5,057 nt of DNA from Pseudomonadota bacterium. Lineage in GTDB: Bacteria; Pseudomonadota; Gammaproteobacteria; Burkholderiales; Burkholderiaceae_C. The notes under the pieces were generated by a model, which searched no databases, was not told the origin of the DNA, and saw nothing but the letters and a program-made list of their open reading frames with translations. The position numbers and the translations under genes are program-made. Below, one piece after another: positions 1 to 5,057 of this stretch. The number at the start of each line of letters is the position of its first letter. The first letter of the stretch is position 1. The stretch is taken from NCBI GenBank assembly GCA_023390985.1, contig JAEWBU010000047.1, positions 1 through 5,057 on the forward strand, in the 5' to 3' direction.

Positions 1-989
1 AGCCCACCGCGACGCTCACGCCCGGCGAGACGCAACGGCTGTTCGGGCTGATGGCGCAGCTGAAGTCCGAGGGCGTGACCCTGATCTACATCTCGCACAA
101 GCTCGACGAGGTCGAGCAGGTCACCGACGAAGTGGTGGTAATGCGCGACGGCCGCTTCGTCGCGCGCCAGCCCACCGCCACGCTCACCCGCCACGCGATG
201 GCCAACCTGATGGTCGGCCGCGAGATCACCGACCTGTTCCCGGCCAAGGACCCCGCGCCCCAGGGGGCGCCGCTGCTGCAGGTGAAGGGTTTCTCGGTCC
301 CGGGCTGGGCCCGCGACGTCAGCTTCGAGGTGCGGCCCGGCGAGATCCTGGGCTTCGCGGGGCTGGTCGGCGCCGGCCGCACCGAACTGTTCGAGGGTCT
401 GCTGGGGCTGCGCCCGGCCGGCGGCGGCAGCATCGCCGTCGACGGCCGCGAGCTGCGCCTGCGCAACCCGCGCCAGGCCGCGGACGAAGGCATCACGTAC
501 CTCAGCGAGGACCGCAAGGGCAAGGGCCTGCACGTGGACTTCGGCCTGCGCGAGAACCTCACCCTCATGAACCTGCGCGACTACGCGCAGCCGGTGCTCG
601 CGCCGGCGCGCGAGCAGCAGGCGCTGGAGGAGGCCGTGCGCGCCTTCGGCATCCGCGCCGGCGACCTGCGCGCGCGCGCCTCGGCGCTGTCCGGCGGCAA
701 CCAGCAGAAGCTGGCGCTGGCCAAGGTGCTGCAGCCCCGCCCGCGCGTGGTGGTGCTGGACGAACCCACGCGCGGCGTCGACGTCGGCGCCAAGCGCGAC
801 ATCTATTTCCTGGTGCAGCGCCTCGCCCGCGAGGGCCAGGCCGTGATCGTCATCTCGTCCGAGCTGATCGAGCTGATCGGCCTGTGCCACCGCGTGGCCG
901 TGATGCGCGGCGGCCGGCTCACGGCCACCGTGGCCGGCGCGCACCTGACCGAAGAGGAACTCATCGCCCATGCCACCGGAACTCGCTGA
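1..989 (+). CDS. Sugar ABC transporter ATP-binding protein, two-domain RbsA/MglA/XylG type (5' end missing)
   Basis: This cytoplasmic ATPase would power import of a sugar or polyol through the permease encoded next. The open frame runs in from the left edge (first full codon at 3), so the ATG at 51 is internal, not the start. The first residues, PTATLT, match the segment just after Walker B (DEPTA) of nucleotide-binding domain 1, and its H-loop ISHKLDE follows (His at 96-98). Domain 2 is complete. It has a Walker A-like GLVGAGRT at 360-383 with Arg in place of the usual Lys, the signature LSGGNQQ at 687-707, Walker B VVVLDEPTRG with catalytic Glu at 762-764, and ISSEL where an H-loop His would be expected. 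A degenerate second site is normal for this family and does not indicate decay. About 328 residues are visible. Family members are about 500, so roughly 170 N-terminal residues lie outside. The stop is TGA 987-989, overlapping the permease start by 20 bp. Substrate specificity cannot be read from this subunit. Confidence 0.96.
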   Translation, partial: PTATLTPGETQRLFGLMAQLKSEGVTLIYISHKLDEVEQVTDEVVVMRDGRFVARQPTATLTRHAMANLMVGREITDLFPAKDPAPQGAPLLQVKGFSVPGWARDVSFEVRPGEILGFAGLVGAGRTELFEGLLGLRPAGGGSIAVDGRELRLRNPRQAADEGITYLSEDRKGKGLHVDFGLRENLTLMNLRDYAQPVLAPAREQQALEEAVRAFGIRAGDLRARASALSGGNQQKLALAKVLQPRPRVVVLDEPTRGVDVGAKRDIYFLVQRLAREGQAVIVISSELIELIGLCHRVAVMRGGRLTATVAGAHLTEEELIAHATGTR

Positions 990-1974
990 AACCCGGCCGG
1001 CCGCCGCCCGTGCCGCGGACCTGTGGGGCCGGCTGCACGGCTTCGGGCCCGTCGTGGGCCTGGTGCTGCTGTGCATCGCCGGCACCCTGCTCAACGGCGA
1101 GTTCGCCACCGTCGACAACGCGCTCAACGTGCTCACCCGCACGGCCTTCATCGGCATCATCGCGGTGGGCATGTGCTTCGTGATCATCAGCGGGGGCATC
1201 GACCTGTCGGTGGGATCGATGGCGGCGCTGATCGCGGGCTGCACGATCCTGATGATGAACACCGTCGCGGCGACCGTGGGGTCGCCCACGCTGGTGGTGG
1301 CGCTGGGCATGCTGCTGGCGCTGGTGCTGGGCGGCGTGTTCGGGCTGGCCCACGGCCTGCTGATCACCAAGGGGCGCATCGAGCCCTTCATCGTGACGCT
1401 GGGCACCCTGGGCATCTTCCGCGCCTACCTCACCTACTTCGCCAACGGCGGCGCGATCACGCTGGACAACTCGCTGGCCGACGTCTACAGCCCGGTGTAC
1501 TACGGCAGCCTGCTGGGCGTGCCCTTCCCGGTGTGGGTGTTCGCCGTCGTGGCGCTGGCGGGCGGCTTCATCCTCAATCGCACGGCCTACGGCCGCTACG
1601 TGCAGGCGATCGGCTCCAACGAGCAAGTGGCGCGCTACGCCGCCGTGTCGGTCGACCGCGTGAAGATCCTCACCTACGGGCTGCTGGGCCTGTGCGTGGG
1701 CATCGCCACCCTGCTGTACGTGCCGCGGCTGGGTTCGGCCTCGCCCACGACCGGCCTGCTGTGGGAGCTGGAAGCCATCGCCGCGGTGATCGTCGGCGGC
1801 ACCGCGCTCAAGGGCGGCGCGGGCAGCGTGACCGGCACGGTGGTCGGCGCCATCCTGCTCTCGGTGATCAGCAACATCCTCAACCTCACCAGCATCATCA
1901 GCGTCTACCTGAACGCCGCGGTGCAGGGGTTCGTGATCATCGTCGTCGCCTTCCTGCAGCGGAAGCGGCGGTGA
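970..1974 (+). CDS. Sugar ABC transporter permease, RbsC family (BPD_transp_2)
   Basis: This is an integral inner-membrane subunit, 334 residues, expected to form the homodimeric channel of the importer. Hydrophobic stretches fall at about residues 26-41, 58-75, 80-97, 107-132, 139-156, 184-203, 232-251, 266-279, 285-304 and 312-329, consistent with the 8-10 helices of RbsC-like permeases. Family hallmarks seen are ISGGIDLSVGS (residues 73-83), GRIEPFIVTLGTLG (135-148), the cytoplasmic coupling-loop region GRYVQAIGSNEQVARYAAV (208-226), and the Gly-rich IVGGTALKGGAGSVTG near 274-289. The length is typical (about 320-350) and the C-terminus ends in basic RKRR. The ATG at 970 lies inside the end of the ATPase gene. 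A purine-rich GAGGA at 954-958 could serve as a rather distant ribosome site, and translational coupling is likely. The ligand is unknown. Confidence 0.96.
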   Translation: MPPELAETRPAAARAADLWGRLHGFGPVVGLVLLCIAGTLLNGEFATVDNALNVLTRTAFIGIIAVGMCFVIISGGIDLSVGSMAALIAGCTILMMNTVAATVGSPTLVVALGMLLALVLGGVFGLAHGLLITKGRIEPFIVTLGTLGIFRAYLTYFANGGAITLDNSLADVYSPVYYGSLLGVPFPVWVFAVVALAGGFILNRTAYGRYVQAIGSNEQVARYAAVSVDRVKILTYGLLGLCVGIATLLYVPRLGSASPTTGLLWELEAIAAVIVGGTALKGGAGSVTGTVVGAILLSVISNILNLTSIISVYLNAAVQGFVIIVVAFLQRKRR

Positions 1975-2031
1975 GACCCGCGTTGTAAGCCCGGCCGCGA
2001 GGCCACCATCCCACCCACGAAGGAGACGAAG
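1975..2031 (+). other. Short intergenic gap between permease and binding-protein genes
   Basis: This 57 bp gap is the largest space within the transporter genes. It holds a small GGCC-GCGA-GGCC inverted repeat (1993-2004) and, at its end, the ribosome site of the binding-protein gene. I see no T-tract that would make the small stem a terminator and no convincing -35/-10 pair, so the downstream gene is most simply read as cotranscribed. Confidence 0.6.
2020..2025 (+). promoter_or_regulatory. Strong Shine-Dalgarno site of the binding-protein gene
   Basis: AAGGAG lies 6 nt before the ATG at 2032 and 9 nt before a second in-frame ATG at 2035. Either codon could be used, and the choice changes only one residue of the signal peptide. 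It is a better match to the anti-Shine-Dalgarno sequence than the site before the permease, in line with the high output usually needed for a periplasmic binding protein. Confidence 0.8.
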
Positions 2032-3003
2032 ATGATGAGATTCACCCGCAGGCTGGCGCTGGGCGCCGCGGCAATGGCGGCGATGCTGGCGGTCACGCCG
2101 GCGGCACTGGCGCAGGCTAAGAAGGAGGTGCTGGGCGTGTCCATGCCCGCCGCCACCCACAGCTTCATGGCCGGCGCCGTGTACTGGGCCAACGAGGCCA
2201 AGAAGGACCTGGAGAAGGCCAACCCCGGCATCCAGGTGATCGTGAAGACGGCCGCCAATGCGTCGGAGCAGGCCAACCAGCTGCAGGACCTGGTGACGGT
2301 CAACAAGATCACCTCGCTGGTCGTGTTCCCGTTCGAGTCGGCCGCGCTGACCAAGCCGGTCGCGCAGGTGAAGGCCAAGGGCGTCTACGTCACCGTGGTG
2401 GACCGCGGCCTCACCGACACCAGCGCGCAGGACGCCTACGTGTCCGGCGACAACACGGCCTTCGGCCGCATCCCGGCCGAATACATGGCCAAGGCGCTGA
2501 ACGGCAAGGGCAACATCGTGGCGCTGCGCGGCATCCCGACCACGATCGACAACGAGCGCATGGACGCCTTCAACGCCGTGATGAAGAACCATCCCGGCAT
2601 CAAGGTGCTCGACGCCAAGCACGGCAACTGGAACCGCGACGACGCCTTCAAGGTGATGCAGGACTACCTGACGCGCTTCAAGGAGATCGACGCCGTCTGG
2701 GCCGCCGACGACGACATGGCGGTGGGCGTGCTGAAGGCCATCGAGCAGGCCAAGCGCAAGGACATCAAGCTGGTGTTCGGCGGCGCCGGTGCCAAGGGCG
2801 CGATCAAGACCCTGATGGACGGCAGCGACCCGCTCATCCAGGCCAACGTGTCCTACTCGCCCAAGTTCATGTACGACGCGATCAAGATGACCGGCGAGGC
2901 GCGCCTGAAGGGCCAGAAGCTGGCGGCGAACAACATCGTGCCGTCGGTGCTGATCACCAAGCAGAACGCGAAGGACTTCTACTTCCCGAACTCGCCGTTC
3001 TGA
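2032..3003 (+). CDS. Periplasmic sugar-binding protein of an ABC importer, RbsB-like (Peripla_BP_4)
   Basis: This 323-residue protein should bind the substrate in the periplasm and deliver it to the permease. Residues 1-27 are a Sec-type signal peptide: basic MMRFTRR, then an Ala/Leu/Met-rich core, then ALA|QA with predicted cleavage after Ala27. The mature part begins like RbsB family proteins (GVSMPAATHSFMAG, residues 35-48). It carries VVDRG (122-126), GIPTTIDNERMDAF (167-180) and AADDDMAVG (224-232), which correspond by eye to ligand-contact loops of ribose- and galactose-type binding proteins. Asp124, Arg125 and Arg176 look equivalent to RbsB ligand residues. The loop that carries an Asp in RbsB (GFDGTP) reads GGAGAK here (250-255), so the pocket differs and ribose is doubtful. 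There is no lipobox Cys, so it is soluble rather than a lipoprotein. It comes third, after ATPase and permease, and is followed directly by a palindromic repeat. Confidence 0.95.
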   Translation: MMRFTRRLALGAAAMAAMLAVTPAALAQAKKEVLGVSMPAATHSFMAGAVYWANEAKKDLEKANPGIQVIVKTAANASEQANQLQDLVTVNKITSLVVFPFESAALTKPVAQVKAKGVYVTVVDRGLTDTSAQDAYVSGDNTAFGRIPAEYMAKALNGKGNIVALRGIPTTIDNERMDAFNAVMKNHPGIKVLDAKHGNWNRDDAFKVMQDYLTRFKEIDAVWAADDDMAVGVLKAIEQAKRKDIKLVFGGAGAKGAIKTLMDGSDPLIQANVSYSPKFMYDAIKMTGEARLKGQKLAANNIVPSVLITKQNAKDFYFPNSPF

Positions 3004-3011
3004 CACGGCCT

Positions 3012-3081
3012 CGTCATCCCCGCGAAGGCGGGGATCCAGAGCTTCCGGGAGCCCTGGATTCCCGCCTTCGCGGGAATGACG
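3012..3081. repeat. 70 bp intergenic inverted repeat of two REP-like hairpin units
   Basis: Two 28 bp arms (3012-3039 and 3054-3081) are inverted copies of each other, matching at 26 of 28 positions around a 14 bp spacer. Each arm is also a palindrome: an 8 bp stem with GAAG loop at 3016-3035, and an 8 bp stem with CTTC loop at 3058-3077. The whole unit can also fold into one long hairpin, with the spacer adding a few pairs (3041-3044 with 3049-3052). The core GTCATTCCCGCGAAGGCGGG resembles a dispersed repeat I know from many Beta- and Gammaproteobacterial genomes, and its TTCCC...GGGAA core resembles neisserial dRS3 elements. It begins 8 nt after the binding-protein stop and ends 5 nt before the next ribosome site. 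No T-run follows, so it is not a classical terminator. A role in mRNA stability or in damping downstream expression, as for REP elements, is inference. Confidence 0.9.
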
Positions 3082-3086
3082 GAAAT

Positions 3087-3090
3087 GGAG
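3087..3090 (+). promoter_or_regulatory. Shine-Dalgarno site that decides the isomerase start
   Basis: GGAG lies 6 nt upstream of the ATG at 3097, the normal spacing. Two earlier in-frame ATGs at 3076 and 3085 lack such a site. The first sits inside the right arm of the palindromic repeat and would be sequestered in its hairpin. The site therefore favours 3097 as the true start. Confidence 0.75.
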
Positions 3091-3096
3091 CGCCCC

Positions 3097-4107
3097 ATGC
3101 CCAGACCCATCACCCTCTTCACCGGCCAATGGGCCGACCTGCCCCTTTCCGAACTCGCGCCGCTCGCGAAGCGCATGGGCTACGACGGCCTGGAGCTGGC
3201 CTGCTGGGGCGACCACTTCAACGTGCAGGAGGCGTTGAAAAGCGGCGCCTACTGCCGCGACAAATTGGCCCTGCTCAAGCAGCACGGGCTCACCTCGCTG
3301 GCCATCGGCAACCACCTGGTCGGCCAGGCCGTGTGCGACCTGATCGACGAGCGCCACAAGTCGATCCTGCCGGAACATGTCTGGGGCGACGGCGACCCCG
3401 AAGGCGTGCGTCAGCGCGCGGCGAAGGAACTGGCCGACACCGCGCGCGCCGCCGCCAAGTTCGGCGTAAAGACGGTGACCGGCTTCACCGGTTCGTCGAT
3501 CTGGCACGCCACCTACGCTTTCCCGCCCACGAGCCAGGCCTATTGGGACGCGGGCTTCGCCGACTTCGGCAGGCGCTTCGGCCCCATCCTCGACGTGTTC
3601 GAGCGCGAGGACGTCAACTTCGCGCTGGAAGTGCACCCGACCGAGATCGCCTTCGACATCGCTTCGACGCAGCGCGCGATCGAGGCCGTGAAGGGCCACA
3701 AGCGGTTCGGCTTCAACTTCGATCCCAGCCACCTCGCCTACCAGGGCGTGGACTACGTGAAGTTCATCCGCACGTTCCCCGACCGCATCTACAACGCCCA
3801 CATGAAGGACGTGTGGTGGGGCCGCGGCGACGGCACCGTCGGCGTGTTCGGCGGCCACACCAGCTTCGGCGACGCGCGCCGCTTCTGGGACTTCCGCAGC
3901 GTGGGCCGCGGCATGGTGGACTTCGAATCCATCATCGTCGCGCTCAACGACATCGGCTACCGGGGCCCGCTGTCCGTGGAATGGGAGGACAGCCGCATGG
4001 ACCGCGTGCACGGCGCCACCGAGAGCGCCGCCTTCTGCCGCCGCCTGGACTTCCCCGCGGCCGCCGGCGGCGCGTTCGACGCGGCCTTCGCCCGGGAGAA
4101 CCAGTGA
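3097..4107 (+). CDS. Sugar (phosphate) isomerase/epimerase, xylose-isomerase-like TIM barrel
   Basis: This is a 336-residue cytoplasmic enzyme of the AP-endonuclease-2/xylose-isomerase-like barrel superfamily (COG1082 type). It is expected to isomerise or epimerise a sugar, keto-sugar or cyclitol using a divalent metal. The N-terminus ITLFTGQWADLPL (residues 5-17) and GYDGLELACWGDHF (28-41) form the first barrel strands. Probable metal ligands in family order are Glu178 (LEVHP), Asp209 (NFDPSH), His235 (NAHMKD) and Glu295 (VEWED). A loop at about 240-272 (WWGRGDG to SVGRGMVDF) probably shapes the active site. The start at 3097 is chosen for its GGAG site and because upstream in-frame codons fall in or next to the repeat. 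The longer form from 3076 adds only MTEMERP. The gene overlaps the downstream oxidoreductase by 4 bp, so the two are probably translationally coupled. The E. coli YcjR/YcjS pair (keto-glucoside metabolism) and IolE-like enzymes are analogies only. The exact reaction is unknown. Confidence 0.9.
   Translation: MPRPITLFTGQWADLPLSELAPLAKRMGYDGLELACWGDHFNVQEALKSGAYCRDKLALLKQHGLTSLAIGNHLVGQAVCDLIDERHKSILPEHVWGDGDPEGVRQRAAKELADTARAAAKFGVKTVTGFTGSSIWHATYAFPPTSQAYWDAGFADFGRRFGPILDVFEREDVNFALEVHPTEIAFDIASTQRAIEAVKGHKRFGFNFDPSHLAYQGVDYVKFIRTFPDRIYNAHMKDVWWGRGDGTVGVFGGHTSFGDARRFWDFRSVGRGMVDFESIIVALNDIGYRGPLSVEWEDSRMDRVHGATESAAFCRRLDFPAAAGGAFDAAFARENQ
4095..4098 (+). promoter_or_regulatory. Shine-Dalgarno site of the oxidoreductase GTG start
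   Basis: GGAG, within GGGAGAA, lies inside the end of the isomerase gene, 5 nt before the GTG at 4104. It supports this GTG as start codon over the in-frame ATG at 4137. Confidence 0.7.
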
Positions 4108-5057
4108 ACGAAGTTCCGCGCAAGCTGCGCTACGCCATGGTCGGCGGAGGGCAGGGCGCCTTCATCGGCGCCGTGCACCGCAAGGCGATGGCGCTCGACG
4201 GCCAGTACGAGCTGGTGGCGGGCGCGCTGTCGTCCACGCCGGAAAAGGCGCGTGCCTCGGGCCGCGAACTCGGCCTGCGCGACGACCGCAACCACGGCGA
4301 CTGGCAGGCGCTGCTCGCCGACGAGCTACGGCGCGATCCCGCCGAGCGCATCGACCTGGTTTCCATCGTCACGCCGAACCACCTGCACTTCCCCGTGGCA
4401 CGGGCCTTCGTCGAGGCCGGCTTCCACGTGGTGTGCGACAAGCCGCTGGTCCATCAGGCCTCCGAGGCAGAAGCGCTGGTCGCCGCGGTGCGTGCGCGCG
4501 GCACGGTGTTCGGCGTCACCTACAACTACGGCGGCTACCCGATGGTGCGGCAGGCGCGCGAGATGGTGCGCGCCGGCGAGCTGGGCGAACTGCGCAAGGT
4601 GGTCGTCGAATACAACCAGGGCTGGCTGTCCACCCTGCTGGAGGCCGAGGGCAACAAGCAGGCCTCGTGGCGCAACGACCCGGCGCAGTCGGGCGGCGCC
4701 GGCGCGCTGGGCGACATCGGCTCGCATGCCGAGAACCTGGTGTCGGTGGTAACGGGCCTGGAGATCGAGGCGCTCTGCGCCGACCTCGGCGCCCTGGTGC
4801 CCGGCCGCACGCTGGACGACGACGCCAACATGCTGCTGCGTTTCGCGGGCGGGGCCCGCGGCGTGCTGGTGGCTTCGCAGATCAACGCCGGCATCGAGAA
4901 CGGCCTGCGGCTGCGCGTTTCCGGCACGCGGGGCACGATCGAGTGGTGGCAGGAAGAGCCCAACCGACTGATGCACTACCCGATCGACGGCCCGGCGCGG
5001 CTGCTGACGCGCGGCGCATCGTGGCTGCATCCGGCCGCGCTGCGCGCCGGGCGCATT
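4104..5057 (+). CDS. Gfo/Idh/MocA family NAD(P)-dependent oxidoreductase (3' end missing)
   Basis: This is a probable cytoplasmic sugar or cyclitol dehydrogenase. The frame is open from the GTG at 4104 to the right edge, 318 codons with no stop. The start is supported by GGAG 5 nt upstream and by the GTGA overlap with the isomerase stop. Starting at ATG 4137 would remove the first Rossmann strand (LRYAMVGGG). The N-terminal NAD(P) domain shows GGGQGAFIG (residues 14-22), SIVTPNHLH (87-95) and CDKPL (111-115), whose Lys113 matches the conserved Lys of the EKP motif. The C-terminal domain shows SGGAGALGDIGSHAENL (196-212), where Asp204 and His208 match the Asp and His of the catalytic triad known from inositol dehydrogenase. 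The set of catalytic residues is therefore complete. Related proteins I recall are roughly 380 residues, so about 60-70 C-terminal residues lie outside. Likely partner of the upstream isomerase. The substrate and the NAD versus NADP preference are not determined. Confidence 0.93.
   Translation, partial: MNEVPRKLRYAMVGGGQGAFIGAVHRKAMALDGQYELVAGALSSTPEKARASGRELGLRDDRNHGDWQALLADELRRDPAERIDLVSIVTPNHLHFPVARAFVEAGFHVVCDKPLVHQASEAEALVAAVRARGTVFGVTYNYGGYPMVRQAREMVRAGELGELRKVVVEYNQGWLSTLLEAEGNKQASWRNDPAQSGGAGALGDIGSHAENLVSVVTGLEIEALCADLGALVPGRTLDDDANMLLRFAGGARGVLVASQINAGIENGLRLRVSGTRGTIEWWQEEPNRLMHYPIDGPARLLTRGASWLHPAALRAGRI

Noticed and set aside
360..383. Loss of the Walker A lysine (GAGRT) in the ATPase C-terminal domain, considered as a sign of an inactive pseudogene.
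   Set aside because: A degenerate second nucleotide site is a known property of the RbsA/MglA/XylG family, and the rest of the domain and the reading frame are intact.
1993..2004. Small GGCC-GCGA-GGCC stem-loop between the permease and binding-protein genes, considered as a terminator or attenuator.
   Set aside because: The stem is only 4 bp and has no T-tract. Such palindromes are expected by chance in DNA this GC-rich.
2032..2112. Possible twin-arginine (Tat) signal in the binding protein (TRRLALG).
   Set aside because: The residue after RRx is Ala rather than Phe or another large hydrophobic residue, and no Lys follows. Sugar-binding proteins of this family use Sec, and the core and ALA cleavage site fit Sec well.
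3012..3081. Palindromic region considered as a CRISPR array, an IS terminal repeat pair or a rho-independent terminator.
   Set aside because: There are only two inverted arms with a 14 bp spacer, no direct repeat array, no transposase and no T-run. A dispersed REP-like element explains it better.
961..4011. A minus-strand open frame of about 1016 codons lying opposite the permease, binding-protein and isomerase genes.
   Set aside because: It is antisense to three well-supported genes and rich in His, Arg, Asp, Val and Ala, as expected when the reverse complement of GC-biased codons is read. It crosses the palindromic repeat and resembles no family I recognise. Stop-free antisense frames are common at this GC content.
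4252..4752. A plus-strand frame of 166 codons starting with ATG inside the oxidoreductase region.
   Set aside because: Its translation is Arg/Ser/Ala/Thr-rich with no family motifs. The overlapping frame from 4104 shows a full Rossmann domain and catalytic motifs, so this is an out-of-frame shadow.

Overview
The window is high-GC DNA (strongly G/C at third codon positions) carrying one plus-strand gene cluster. It looks like a carbohydrate or polyol uptake and catabolism operon of the kind common in Burkholderiales (Comamonadaceae-like) Betaproteobacteria. The taxonomic guess rests on codon bias, protein style and a GTCATTCCCGCG-type palindromic repeat. It is an inference, not a proof. Both ends of the window cut through genes.

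Layout: (1) 1-989, the 3' two thirds of a duplicated-domain sugar ABC ATPase (RbsA/MglA/XylG type), entering from the left edge. (2) 970-1974, an RbsC-type inner-membrane permease whose start overlaps the ATPase end by 20 bp. (3) 2032-3003, an RbsB-type periplasmic substrate-binding protein with a clear signal peptide and a strong ribosome binding site, after a 57 bp gap. (4) 3012-3081, a 70 bp inverted repeat made of two hairpin units, squeezed between genes. (5) 3097-4107, a xylose-isomerase-like TIM-barrel sugar isomerase/epimerase. (6) 4104 to the right edge, a Gfo/Idh/MocA NAD(P)-dependent oxidoreductase that overlaps the isomerase stop by 4 bp (GTGA) and runs off the window.

The genes fit one pathway. 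The binding protein captures a sugar or cyclitol in the periplasm, the permease and ATPase import it, and the oxidoreductase and isomerase/epimerase modify it, plausibly through a keto-sugar or keto-inositol intermediate. The substrate cannot be named from sequence alone. By eye, the binding protein keeps some but not all ribose-contacting residues of E. coli RbsB, so ribose is not a safe assignment. No promoter, operator, rho-independent terminator with a T-tract, RNA gene, CRISPR array or transposase was seen. The only element not explained by ordinary genes is the palindromic repeat between the binding protein and isomerase genes. I found no convincing undescribed system.
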